A stretch of DNA of 23,299 bases, from the NCBI GenBank assembly GCA_910578615.1, contig CAJTRI010000013.1, positions 1 to 23,299 on the forward strand. The letters run 5' to 3'. Below the pieces are notes generated by a model that saw nothing but the letters and a program-made list of their open reading frames with translations, was not told where the DNA came from and did no database searches. Source of the DNA: an uncultured Duncaniella sp. Its GTDB lineage: Bacteria; Bacteroidota; Bacteroidia; Bacteroidales; Muribaculaceae. Below are positions 6,250 to 13,930 of the stretch, in pieces; the stretch's first letter is position 1; every line of letters begins with the position of its first letter. The translations under genes and the position numbers were made by a program.

Positions 6250-7284
6250 TCATAGCAGTTCTATTCCGGCAGCCGCGCAAAGTCGAGCCTGCTCTTCCGG
6301 CCATATAGAAGCCTGCACCTCTCCTATATGGGCCTTGTGGAGCAGGAACATGGCCAGACGGCTCTGTCCTATGCCGCCTCCGATAGAGTGGGGGAGTTGT
6401 CCGGCAAGGAGCATACGGTGGAAGCTGAGACGCTCTTTATCTGAGGCTCCTCTCAGCGACAGTTGGTGGCGAAGCGACTCGGGGCTTACGCGTATTCCCA
6501 TTGACGACAGTTCGAACGGTATTTCAAGAATCGAATCCCACAGTATAAGGTCGCCGTTCAGCCCGAGAGTGCCCTCTTCGTTTGGTGTTGACCAGTCATC
6601 ATAGTCAGGTGCCCGGCCGTCATGAGGCTTTCCGTCACACAGGTCAGCGCCTATGCCTATGATGAAAACAGCGCCGTGTTCGCGAGCCGCCACGGCTTCG
6701 CGTTCTTTTGAACCCATATCAGGGTAGAGACGCGCCAGCTCGTCGGCGTGGATGAAGACTATTTTCTCCGGCAGACGCGGTGTGATGTGTGGGAAACGTT
6801 CGTAGACAATTTGTTCTACATCCCTTACCACCTTATATATAGTGCTGACAGTTTCTTTAAGATAGCCGATGTTTCTATCTTCCTCGCGGATGGTTTTCTC
6901 CCAGTCCCATTGGTCAACGTAGAGCGAATGTATGTTGTCAAGTTCCTCGAATGTGCGGATGGCATTCATGTCAGTATAGAGTCCGTAGCCAGGCGGAATA
7001 CCGTAGGCTTCCAGTTTGCAGCGCTTCCACTTGGCAAGCGAGTGAACCACCTCGGCCTTGCGACCTCCCATTGCATCGATTTCGAAAGAGACGGCATGTT
7101 CCACCCCGTTAAGGTCATCGTTCAGTCCTGTGCCTGAAAGCAGAAAGAGTGGCGCGGTGACACGGCGGAGGTTGAGTTCCTTGGCCAAGGTTGCCTGAAA
7201 AGCGTCCTTGACCATCTTTATGGCTACTTCGGTGGTCTCAGGCAGCAATTTTCGGCGATATTGTCGTGGTATAATCAGAGACAT
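6250..7284 (-). CDS. asnA: Aspartate-ammonia ligase (asparagine synthetase A)
   Basis: 344 aa from the MSLIIPRQYRRK start, close to the usual 330-345 aa. The enzyme makes asparagine from aspartate, ammonia and ATP through an aspartyl-AMP intermediate and is built on a class II aminoacyl-tRNA-synthetase fold. Recognisable features are RRVTAPLFLLSGTGLNDDLNG near the N-terminus, YVDQWDWEK, the GIGADLCDGKPHDGRAPDYDDW stretch, and the motif-3-like GGGIGQSRLAMFLL near the C-terminus. An upstream extension to 7347 is open but would begin in the promoter, so 7284 is preferred. It has its own promoter (7317-7348) and terminator, so it is monocistronic. Confidence 0.96.
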   Translation of the reverse strand: MSLIIPRQYRRKLLPETTEVAIKMVKDAFQATLAKELNLRRVTAPLFLLSGTGLNDDLNGVEHAVSFEIDAMGGRKAEVVHSLAKWKRCKLEAYGIPPGYGLYTDMNAIRTFEELDNIHSLYVDQWDWEKTIREEDRNIGYLKETVSTIYKVVRDVEQIVYERFPHITPRLPEKIVFIHADELARLYPDMGSKEREAVAAREHGAVFIIGIGADLCDGKPHDGRAPDYDDWSTPNEEGTLGLNGDLILWDSILEIPFELSSMGIRVSPESLRHQLSLRGASDKERLSFHRMLLAGQLPHSIGGGIGQSRLAMFLLHKAHIGEVQASIWPEEQARLCAAAGIELL

Positions 7285-7316
7285 GACAAGATATTGTATT
7301 ATACAGGTGTTTTGTG

Positions 7317-7348
7317 CAAAGATAAAAGTAAATTTCAGTTTTTCCAAA
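7317..7348 (-). promoter_or_regulatory. asnA promoter
   Basis: Minus strand: TTTG (7345-7348), 20 bases, TATCTTTG (7317-7324), about 33 bases before the chosen asnA start codon. Confidence 0.8.
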
Positions 7349-7464
7349 CAAAATGTTAATTATATCTATCAAATAGAAACAAAATGCTTGCAAATGCTGA
7401 TGCAAAGAGAAATTTGTAAAATAAAAATGGAGTTGGCGATAAACAACCTGCGGGCGTATCAATG

Positions 7465-7514
7465 TGACAATCTCCATACGGGACATGTCGATTTGCCGCG
7501 TATGGAGATTGTCA
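7465..7514. terminator. 16-bp stem-loop downstream of rpiB
   Basis: Arms 7465-7480 and 7499-7514 pair perfectly around an 18-nt loop. It lies after the rpiB stop and before the asnA promoter. The U-rich tract is on the plus side (TCGTTTTATCTTGTTTTTT), not the minus side, so if it ends the rpiB transcript it does so mainly through the hairpin. Confidence 0.6.
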
Positions 7515-7553
7515 TCGTTTTATCTTGTTTTTTAAGGCCTCTTTGCTGCCTTA

Positions 7554-8024
7554 TTATAAGTCACATTCACATCCTGGTACAGGGATTTTTTCGATGCGGC
7601 GTTCATGACGGCCACCGTCAAACGGTGTGTTAAGGAATGTCTCGACAATATTGATGGCAGTCACGTTGTCAATGAACCGGGCGGGTAGGACGAGCACGTT
7701 TGCATTGTTGTGGCGGCGTGCAAGCTCGGCAAGCTCCACGTTCCAGCACAGGGCGGCACGTATTCCCTGATGTTTGTTGAGAGTCATCCCTATGCCGTTG
7801 CCTGAACCGCAGAGGGCGATACCGGGATAGCATTCTCCGGCCTCTACGGCAAATGCGCACGGATGGGCGAAGTCGGCATAGTCGCAGCTGTCAGCCGATG
7901 ATGTGCCGAAATCCTTGAACTTTATTTCCTGGGATTCGAAATATCCCTCAAGCAGCATTTTCATCTCATAGCCTGCATGGTCACTGCAAAAGCCCACAGG
8001 TATGTTCGGTTTAAGAATTGACAT
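7554..8024 (-). CDS. rpiB: Ribose 5-phosphate isomerase B
   Basis: 156 aa from MSILKPNIPVG. The enzyme interconverts ribose 5-phosphate and ribulose 5-phosphate in the non-oxidative pentose phosphate pathway. Family marks are the phosphate-binding CSDHAGYEMK near the N-terminus, FKDFGTSSADSCDYADFAHPCA, and the active-site segment ALCGSGNGIGMTLNKHQGIRAALCWN containing the catalytic Cys, followed by ELARRHNNANVLVLPARF. The GTG start at 8057 would abut the DUF6056 stop, but the conserved protein begins near 8024, so the ATG is preferred. Last gene of the yicC-to-rpiB cluster, 32 bases after DUF6056. It could equally be annotated RpiB/LacA/LacB family. Confidence 0.95.
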   Translation of the reverse strand: MSILKPNIPVGFCSDHAGYEMKMLLEGYFESQEIKFKDFGTSSADSCDYADFAHPCAFAVEAGECYPGIALCGSGNGIGMTLNKHQGIRAALCWNVELAELARRHNNANVLVLPARFIDNVTAINIVETFLNTPFDGGRHERRIEKIPVPGCECDL

Positions 8025-8056
8025 ATTTTCAGAAAGATATTTTGTATGAAAAAACA

Positions 8057-9619
8057 CTATTCATAATTTAGCCTGTCTCCGGGATCAAGTACCAGCGGAG
8101 CTGACAGCCATCTCTGTTGTCCGCACGTGTCTGTAAAGGGGGTGACGGTAACACGGCGCCCATCCAGAATGGCCACTTCCACCTTCTCATTTTCAAAGCT
8201 TATGGAGCCTTCGGTCTGAGGCTTGACGGTCATGACGCGCATTTCTGAGCCAATATCTGTATCTGAATCGAATGCGCGGCTCTTGACCGCCTCCGGGAGC
8301 AGTCGCAGAGACTTTGAGCCGTGACTGTAATAATGGTTAAGGCAGTGCAGAAGATAGACATCGTCATAGTCAGGGACTCCGCGTGGTTTGTTGAGAAGCC
8401 ACCAAGGCGCCTCTGAGTCAGGTGTAACATCAAGATATACTGTGCCGTCGGCCGATGCCTCATACAGCCTTAGGGCCTCGTCATATTCATTTGACAGTTT
8501 TATCTGCCAAATGGCCAAGGCGCCGAGGTGCATGAGTATTATGCCGGACAGGGCCGATGATATGGTTATACCGGCATGGCGTTTTATATGCCAACCTTTG
8601 TTTGCGCCCCACATAAAAAGCGCGATTGTCGCAAACACGTTGGCTGCCCATCCGCTTCGGCCTATGATGCCGCCGATGGCGCATACACAACACGAGAACA
8701 GGGCTGCAAGGGTGAAAATCCCCCAAGTCCCGCCGAGCATGTGCTGTATCTCCTTACGGCCTTTCCGGCTTAGCGCCGCGATTATTACGCATAGAAACAA
8801 AAGTAGTGCTATATATGATGATTTAAGGAGCAGGATATACCAAACGTCATTAGCCGTACCGATATCTACGGTTTTAAGGAACCTCATCCATGCCGATGGA
8901 GAAAGAATACATAAGAGTGCGCCTCCCAGAGCGCAAAGAGCCACTATGCCACGGCGTTTTGTGAGATTACGCCAAGATCCGTTGAAAAACATCACTATCC
9001 CGGATGCGGCAACCAACGGCGGCCCGGCTGTCTCATGGGACGCGCCGGCCAGCACAGCCAGCAGGCATATAAGCATGTAAACCGGTCTTGCCGAACTTTC
9101 GATTATATCCGGGCGATAATAAAACAGATACGCAAGTCCCAGCACAAAGGCCGATACCCACATATAGTTGAAGAGCACGGCATAGATGAAGAAGCTGTCC
9201 CACCATGTGTAGCCAAAAATCATAGTGGACAGCAACAGAAGACTCCCGGTAACGCTTTGTGTGGGGAAACCGACACATTTTATGGCTAACACCATCATGC
9301 AGCCGAGTGTGGCGGCAGAAAATAGCGCGACAACCCAATGAGGGAATGTCTGGAAGAAAAACACCATGAGTTTGTCAAGGCTGCGTCCGTTTACGTAGAC
9401 CCAGTGATTGGCAACCCAGCGCGGAAAATAGTCTATGGGGAAACTGTAATAACCATATTCACTCCCGTAGGGCCCGCGAAAAGATGACAGATATCCGAGA
9501 TCGTCACCCTGATATGGCATAAAGACAAAGATGACGGCATACATGAAGGTGACAATCGCCACCATTATCCATGTCCATGAGACGGATGAACGTATATGGG
9601 TGGAAAACTTACTCGTCAT
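8057..9619 (-). CDS. DUF6056-type polytopic membrane protein
   Basis: 520 aa. Following a short cytoplasmic start there is a first membrane helix at about 15-33, then the conserved loop FMPYQGDDLGY and, further on, VNGRSLDKLMVFFF, both characteristic of DUF6056 and of GT-C-like membrane enzymes with an acidic pair after the first helix. Roughly ten further hydrophobic segments run to about residue 380, followed by a soluble C-terminal domain of about 135 residues. By analogy with GT-C proteins it may move a sugar from a lipid carrier to an envelope acceptor; that is inference. Its start overlaps the DUF5063 gene by 11 nt, so the two are translationally coupled in one operon. Confidence 0.75.
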   Translation of the reverse strand: MTSKFSTHIRSSVSWTWIMVAIVTFMYAVIFVFMPYQGDDLGYLSSFRGPYGSEYGYYSFPIDYFPRWVANHWVYVNGRSLDKLMVFFFQTFPHWVVALFSAATLGCMMVLAIKCVGFPTQSVTGSLLLLSTMIFGYTWWDSFFIYAVLFNYMWVSAFVLGLAYLFYYRPDIIESSARPVYMLICLLAVLAGASHETAGPPLVAASGIVMFFNGSWRNLTKRRGIVALCALGGALLCILSPSAWMRFLKTVDIGTANDVWYILLLKSSYIALLLFLCVIIAALSRKGRKEIQHMLGGTWGIFTLAALFSCCVCAIGGIIGRSGWAANVFATIALFMWGANKGWHIKRHAGITISSALSGIILMHLGALAIWQIKLSNEYDEALRLYEASADGTVYLDVTPDSEAPWWLLNKPRGVPDYDDVYLLHCLNHYYSHGSKSLRLLPEAVKSRAFDSDTDIGSEMRVMTVKPQTEGSISFENEKVEVAILDGRRVTVTPFTDTCGQQRWLSAPLVLDPGDRLNYE

Positions 9620-10133
9620 TCTCCGTATCGTTCAATACGTTGTAACGTATGTCATTTAGCGGGCGCAATAGGTTCACCAGAAGCTGGCTCCAATAGGAGA
9701 CGAAGTCTTCCCGTATACCGGCAAGCATCCCGTTGATAGTCTCCTCATCGGCATAGCGTATGGTGGATATAAAGTTATAAAAGACTTGGAAAAGGTCTGC
9801 CAGACCTTCGGCTATACTCGCGCCGATAGGTGTGTCGGAGTATTTCATTTCTTTCTCGAACACTTCGAGATATACGTCATCAGGCCCGAGCAGGTTGCCG
9901 ATGTTGTGGCGCACGGACTCATAGTAATCCTCTTCGAGAAACGAATCAATGCCCGGACTGTCTTCCAATACCGGGTCTATATCAAGGTCGGAGGCCGAGA
10001 TGTAGATTCGCGGTAACAGGCGTAGGGCCTCGGCAACGAAATCAGCCGGGACTCTTTCGGTCGCTGATTCTATAAGGTTGCAATATTCGTTGCAGAGTCC
10101 GATAAATGCGAGAGAATTAGGCTTTAATCCCAT
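9609..10133 (-). CDS. DUF5063 domain protein
   Basis: 174 aa, acidic, predicted all-helical and cytoplasmic. The pattern of an N-terminal FIGLCNEYCNLIESA helix, a middle LLPRIYISASDLDIDP, and a C-terminal FVSYWSQLLVNLLRPLNDIRY matches my memory of DUF5063 proteins in Bacteroidetes, which commonly sit with nadD and gmk. No catalytic motif is visible. It overlaps nadD by 17 nt upstream and the DUF6056 gene by 11 nt downstream. Function unknown. Confidence 0.75.
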   Translation of the reverse strand: MGLKPNSLAFIGLCNEYCNLIESATERVPADFVAEALRLLPRIYISASDLDIDPVLEDSPGIDSFLEEDYYESVRHNIGNLLGPDDVYLEVFEKEMKYSDTPIGASIAEGLADLFQVFYNFISTIRYADEETINGMLAGIREDFVSYWSQLLVNLLRPLNDIRYNVLNDTENDE

Positions 10134-10698
10134 AGAGTTTATTAGATTTTATATAGTCGTAGACACCGCGCGGCAGGAAGAATTCCATATTCTTTCCACG
10201 GGCGACGGCATTACGGATAAAGGTACTTGAAATATCGGCGGTCGGAGCGTTGACAACGTCTGCGCCGTCATCATATACCGTTCCTATCGGATAGCCGGGG
10301 CGCGGATATATGACCACGCCGAATTCCGAAAGAATCATTTCGCTGTCCTTCCATTGAGAGAAGATCTTCCAGTTGTCAGATCCGATTATGAGCCTGAATG
10401 TGTGGCGGGGATATCGCTTGGCAAGATAACGCAAGGTGTTGACCGTATATGAAGGACGCGGCATGGAGAGTTCGATGTCGCAGACCTGTATACCCGGAGT
10501 GTTTCCGATAGCTATTTCGAGCATTTTGAGTCGAGTGACATCAGGAATTAGTTCGGACGAGTTGACTTTCAATGGATTGAGCGGAGACAGCATCAGCCAA
10601 ACCTCGTCAAATCCACCGAACTGGCACATATAGCTTGCAAGCATCATATGTCCCACATGGACAGGATTGAAAGAACCGCCGAGAATCCCTATATTCAT
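10117..10698 (-). CDS. nadD: Nicotinate-nucleotide adenylyltransferase
   Basis: 193 aa. The enzyme transfers AMP from ATP to nicotinate mononucleotide to form deamido-NAD, a step of NAD biosynthesis. The nucleotidyltransferase signature GILGGSFNPVHVGHMMLA (GGxF[ND]PxHxGH) opens the protein. It continues with IIGSDNW in the middle and ISSTFIRNAVARG near the end, the ISSTxIR motif of the family. It overlaps gmk by 4 nt and DUF5063 by 17 nt, so it is clearly in an operon with both. Confidence 0.97.
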   Translation of the reverse strand: MNIGILGGSFNPVHVGHMMLASYMCQFGGFDEVWLMLSPLNPLKVNSSELIPDVTRLKMLEIAIGNTPGIQVCDIELSMPRPSYTVNTLRYLAKRYPRHTFRLIIGSDNWKIFSQWKDSEMILSEFGVVIYPRPGYPIGTVYDDGADVVNAPTADISSTFIRNAVARGKNMEFFLPRGVYDYIKSNKLYGIKA

Positions 10699-11264
10699 CC
10701 TATAAAGTCTTTCATCAGGGTCTCCACTTCTGCAACGGCTTTGGATAGGTCGTCGTTAATGACCGAACGGTCAAAACGGCCGGAATAGCCGATTTCCAAC
10801 TCTGCCCGTTCCACCCGTTTTTCTATCCACTCGGCAGTCTCCGTACCGCGTGATTCGAGACGGTCGCGCAATGCCTCGACGCTTGGGGGGAGGATGAATA
10901 TGCTGAGGGCCTCGGGGCCATAAAGTTTCTTCACATTGACCCCGCCCTTGACATCTATGTCAAGGATGACGTTGTGGCCTTCATCGACTATACGGCTTAT
11001 CTCGCGTTTGAGTGTCCCGTAATACCGGCCCGGATACACTTCCTCGTATTCTACAAACTCGTCTCGTTCTATCGCGCCACGAAATTCATCGTCTGAGAGG
11101 AAATAATAGTTGACGCCGTCAGTCTCTCCTTGGCGTGGAGGACGGTTGGTGGCCGATATGGAGAACATGAGGTCAAGCTCTCCTTTGGCAAGGATGGCGT
11201 TGATTATGGTTGACTTTCCGCATCCCGATGGTGCGGAGATGATGATTATCTTTCCCTTCATCAA
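10695..11264 (-). CDS. gmk: Guanylate kinase
   Basis: 189 aa. It phosphorylates GMP to GDP with ATP, joining guaA-derived GMP to the nucleotide pool. The P-loop SAPSGCGKSTI is at residues 9-19. The GMP-binding region includes the ISATNRPPRQGETDGVNYYF and EVYPGRYYGT segments, and VILDIDVKGGVNVKK is the Walker-B-like strand. The lid and Arg residues lie in RLESRGTETAEWIEKRVERA. The start is taken at 11264 (MMKGKIIIISAPSG). It follows yicC after 24 bases and overlaps nadD by 4 nt. Confidence 0.97.
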   Translation of the reverse strand: MMKGKIIIISAPSGCGKSTIINAILAKGELDLMFSISATNRPPRQGETDGVNYYFLSDDEFRGAIERDEFVEYEEVYPGRYYGTLKREISRIVDEGHNVILDIDVKGGVNVKKLYGPEALSIFILPPSVEALRDRLESRGTETAEWIEKRVERAELEIGYSGRFDRSVINDDLSKAVAEVETLMKDFIG

Positions 11265-11288
11265 GTTTCAGAAAGTAGGTTGTTGTGT

Positions 11289-12164
11289 TTACATCACGTT
11301 GAGCACCTGCTCCTTTATCTGTTCAAGCTCGTCTTTCATCATTACGACGAGTTTTTGTAGCTCGGAATGATTGCTCTTTGAGCCGAGTGTGTTGATCTCA
11401 CGTCCCATTTCCTGAGATATGAATCCCAGCTTTTTACCTTGGGAGCCATCGCAATCCATTGTTTCGATGAAATATTCCAGATGCTGGGCAAGGCGTTGTT
11501 TCTCCTCTGTTATGTCAAACTTTTCGATATAATAGAAAAGCTCCTGTTCCAGGCGTGAGCGGTCAAAGTCAACACTGACCAGATTGGCCAGACCCTCTTC
11601 CATGCGTTCGCGGACACGCTGGGTGCGCTCGCCTTCGAATCTCGGCACCTCGGCAAGACGTTCGGCAATACGCTTGATACGTAAGGCAAAGAAGTCTTCA
11701 AGTTTCTCACCCTCCTTACGGCGGTGGTCTACGAGTGCCTTGATTGCCTCGTCAAGGGCCGTCATCGTGGCGTTTACTTCCGAGTCGTCGGCATGTTGGG
11801 CTGTTTCGGTTTTCATCGAGTCGGGAAACCTCATGAGCAGTGCGTGCCAGTCGGAGGGTTCCGGGAGGCCGAGCTCGCTACTCATTTTCACTATCTGTTC
11901 CTTATAGGCTTTGAGAGCTGGGATGTTGAGAGTCTGGGCTGATTCGGCCGATGTGGATTCGACAGAGACCGTGAGATCGATTTTTCCTCGTTGGAGAGCC
12001 TCTGCCACACGGGTGCGCATGGCCAGTTCGACTTCCCGCAGAGATGACGGCAGGCGGACGGCGATGTCAGCCTGTTTGCTGTTCAGAGATTTTATCTCGA
12101 CTGTCACTTTTTTCCCGTGAGCCTCGGCGGTGGCCTTGCCGAAACCGGTCATGGAGTATAACAT
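11289..12164 (-). CDS. YicC family endoribonuclease-like protein
   Basis: 291 aa from MLYSMTGFGKA, the normal length. YicC proteins have an N-terminal YicC domain beginning with MTGFG(K/R)A and a C-terminal DUF1732 domain. Here the latter spans about 205-291, with SRLEQELFYYIEKFDITEE, GFISQEMGREINTLGSKSN and a final LVVMMKDELEQIKEQVLNV. The family is linked to stationary-phase survival and, in more recent work, to RNA binding and cleavage. An in-frame extension to 12200 exists, but the conserved protein starts at 12164 and the promoter at 12189-12220 supports this. First gene of a six-gene operon. Confidence 0.93.
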   Translation of the reverse strand: MLYSMTGFGKATAEAHGKKVTVEIKSLNSKQADIAVRLPSSLREVELAMRTRVAEALQRGKIDLTVSVESTSAESAQTLNIPALKAYKEQIVKMSSELGLPEPSDWHALLMRFPDSMKTETAQHADDSEVNATMTALDEAIKALVDHRRKEGEKLEDFFALRIKRIAERLAEVPRFEGERTQRVRERMEEGLANLVSVDFDRSRLEQELFYYIEKFDITEEKQRLAQHLEYFIETMDCDGSQGKKLGFISQEMGREINTLGSKSNHSELQKLVVMMKDELEQIKEQVLNVM

Positions 12165-12188
12165 AGCTATGTGTTTAACATTTGACCA

Positions 12189-12220
12189 CAAAAGTAGCAA
12201 AAATTACCTTAATAGACAAA
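12189..12220 (-). promoter_or_regulatory. Promoter of the yicC-gmk-nadD cluster
   Basis: Minus strand: TTTG (12217-12220), 20 bases, TACTTTTG (12189-12196). It sits about 25 bases before the yicC ATG. Confidence 0.75.
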
Positions 12221-12418
12221 ACTGATATTAAAACAACAATGCCTCATAATTTTAAGAAACTTGTCTGTAACTTCAATATTTGGCTTCCATACTGCCGATT
12301 TTGAGTTTTCTTACGATGCTGGACTGTTTTACTGATTATATTTTCTTTACTGTTTTGCCGATTAGCATGATTTTAAGGCTCGTATATTGGGAAAAATCAC
12401 TAACTTTGGCCGTACCAT
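12221..12418. other. Divergent intergenic region yicC / Crp-Fnr gene
   Basis: About 200 AT-rich bases with no gene. It contains the -7 element of the rightward promoter (12401-12408). No operator palindrome was convincing. Confidence 0.6.
12401..12408 (+). promoter_or_regulatory. -7 element of the Crp/Fnr gene promoter
   Basis: TAACTTTG matches TAnnTTTG. No clear TTTG is found 19-20 bases upstream. It ends 10 bases before the ATG, so the mRNA would have almost no leader. Confidence 0.55.
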
Positions 12419-12985
12419 ATGGCACGGTTCAACCGATATAAGGAAGATGTGGATCTGTCGGCTTTGCGCAGCTATTGTGAGGAGCATGGCAGGGTGTGCC
12501 TTTACTCCAAAGGGGATGTTATATTGCAACAGGGAGAGATTGGCAGATATATAGGGTTTGTCTTGTCGGGGTATCTCAGATACACCACTGTTACGGATTC
12601 GGGTAATGAGGCCGTTGTGGGATTTGCTTTTGAGGGAGAGTGTGTCTGTGACTATAACAACTCTTATCAAGGTCTGCCATCCGAGATTTCGATAGTGGCC
12701 GGATGTGACACAAAGATAATGCAGTCAGAATTCAAAAAGGTAAAGAGCCTGATTGAAGCCTCTATGCCAGGATTTCATGGCAATGTGTCTGATGCTCTTT
12801 TCAGGGAAATTTATAAACGTTACCTTGAATTTTATCGCAAGACGCCTACCCAACGTTATATTGACCTTCTAAGTAAACACCCTGACATTTTTGACATTGT
12901 GACAATGCGGGATATTGCGTCTTATCTTCAGGTCACACCTGTACATTTATGCAGGATTCGTAAGAAGATGTTTGAATTTAAATAG
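12419..12985 (+). CDS. Crp/Fnr family transcription regulator
   Basis: 188 aa. Residues about 28-110 form a cyclic-nucleotide-binding-like beta-roll (LYSKGDVILQQGEIGRYIGF, VLSGYLRYTTV, GFAFEGECVCDY). A long linking helix and a C-terminal helix-turn-helix follow (VTMRDIASYLQVTPVHLCRIRKK), with the recognition helix around PVHLCRIRK. It lacks the cysteine cluster of an Fe-S Fnr and the full cAMP-contact sequence, so the ligand is unknown; many Bacteroidetes paralogues sense unidentified signals. The gene is convergent with the promoter presently carried by switch 2, 83 bases downstream of its stop, with no obvious terminator between. It may control neighbouring envelope genes, which is inference. 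Confidence 0.88.
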   Translation: MARFNRYKEDVDLSALRSYCEEHGRVCLYSKGDVILQQGEIGRYIGFVLSGYLRYTTVTDSGNEAVVGFAFEGECVCDYNNSYQGLPSEISIVAGCDTKIMQSEFKKVKSLIEASMPGFHGNVSDALFREIYKRYLEFYRKTPTQRYIDLLSKHPDIFDIVTMRDIASYLQVTPVHLCRIRKKMFEFK

Positions 12986-13037
12986 TTTTTTAAGTTCGAT
13001 ATGATTAAGCAATAGTTTGACTGTAACAAAAACAATC

Positions 13038-13055
13038 ATCTATTGGTAAGAGATA
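13038..13055 (+). repeat. Left inverted repeat of switch 2
   Basis: 18 bases matching the reverse complement of 13211-13228 at 17 positions, with a 13-bp perfect core TTGGTAAGAGATA. It carries the dyad ATCTAT-TGGTA-AGAGAT, closely like the switch 1 repeats. Confidence 0.75.
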
Positions 13056-13210
13056 TGGTTTCTGCCACAAAGTTACTAATTATCCTTAAAATTACCAACT
13101 TATAATTCCAGATTTCAGTAGATGGCATCGCGCTGAAAGTGCGGTTGTTTTACAAAAATACAGATTTGCAGATATAGCGGTGTGAATATCAGACTGTTGT
13201 ACTGTTGGTG
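13056..13210. promoter_or_regulatory. Invertible promoter segment, switch 2 (OFF for the envelope operon)
   Basis: A 155-bp non-coding segment between the arms carries one promoter facing left, away from the downstream operon. No TAnnTTTG element facing right was found between here and 13277. Inversion would place the promoter facing the lipoprotein operon, with about 60-70 bases from its -7 element to the ATG. By analogy with switch 1 and with known Bacteroidales systems I infer a phase-variable promoter caught in the OFF state. Confidence 0.7.
13068..13098 (-). promoter_or_regulatory. Promoter inside switch 2, pointing left
   Basis: Minus strand: TTGG (13095-13098), 19 bases, TAACTTTG (13068-13075). 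The -7 element is consensus; the -33 is one base off TTTG. It faces the 3' end of the Crp/Fnr gene. Confidence 0.7.
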
Positions 13211-13228
13211 TATCTCTTACCAAGAGAT
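13211..13228 (-). repeat. Right inverted repeat of switch 2
   Basis: Partner of 13038-13055 (17 of 18). On the plus strand it contains the full dyad ATCTCT-TACCA-AGAGAT, differing from the switch 1 right site only in the last spacer base. Confidence 0.75.
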
Positions 13229-13276
13229 TTTAAAGATAGAAGTAGTTATAGTCTAACCAACAATACAAACAGCGCA

Positions 13277-13915
13277 ATGAAAGTAACTAAAATGATTTCT
13301 GTCTGGTGTATGGCTGTTGCCATTATGCTGGGTTGCAATTCCTGTGGCTCTTCAAAAGTACAGAAGGCCTCCTATCCTGAATATACTTCGGCCGGTAATA
13401 CCGGGCCACGTACTGTGGGAAAAGTAAAAGAAGACCTCGACGAGTGTGAGATTGAATCTCTCAACGAACCTACAAATGAATTCCGCTCTTATGGTTCGGC
13501 TATTGACGAAGACCGTGATTTCGCCCGTCATCAGGCAGTATTATTCGCAAAAGCCTCGCTTGCCGATCGCATCGAATCGATAGTGCTTAACGTTATTAAG
13601 GGATACCGCAACAAGATTCAGGTAAACGGCAAGGTGGCCAATGAGGCTGACATCAAACAGGATGTCGGCTCTATGGCTGAGCAGGTTATTGCCAACTGCC
13701 GCATTATCTGTTCCAACCGCTACCGTCTCTCCGACGGCACCTACGAATGTTCCGTCTGTATAAGCATTCCGGCCATTGACGCCGAGAAGATTGCAGGCGC
13801 GGCCACTATCAACGATGACGAGCGCATGGGTGTGGAGTTCCGCGAACAGCAGTTCCGCGAATCCTATCGCGAAGAACTCGAACGTTTCCGCCAGCAGCAA
13901 AAAGAACGTCGCTAA
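13277..13915 (+). CDS. LPP20-like lipoprotein
   Basis: 212 aa from MKVTKMISVW. A hydrophobic signal ends at LGC (Cys20; a second Cys follows at 23), giving a probable lipoprotein. The soluble domain contains a helix DFARHQAVLFAKASLADRIE followed by strands, the pattern of the LPP20 family of outer-membrane-associated lipoproteins. A charged, coiled-coil-like tail of about 30 residues rich in Glu, Arg and Gln ends the protein. The upstream extension to 13205 would start inside the switch and begin with a non-signal sequence, so it is rejected. It is 48 bases beyond the right arm of switch 2, and is first in a three-gene operon, 15 bases before the next gene. Function unknown. Confidence 0.75.
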   Translation: MKVTKMISVWCMAVAIMLGCNSCGSSKVQKASYPEYTSAGNTGPRTVGKVKEDLDECEIESLNEPTNEFRSYGSAIDEDRDFARHQAVLFAKASLADRIESIVLNVIKGYRNKIQVNGKVANEADIKQDVGSMAEQVIANCRIICSNRYRLSDGTYECSVCISIPAIDAEKIAGAATINDDERMGVEFREQQFRESYREELERFRQQQKERR

Positions 13916-13930
13916 ACACTTATTCCATCC

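Noticed and set aside
8388..9080. 230-codon plus-strand open frame over the DUF6056 gene
   Set aside because: Antisense frame with no recognisable motif; the minus strand carries a clear membrane protein with operon overlaps.
13205..13276. Upstream extension of the first envelope-operon gene
   Set aside because: It would start inside the switch repeat and place a non-signal sequence before an evident lipoprotein signal.
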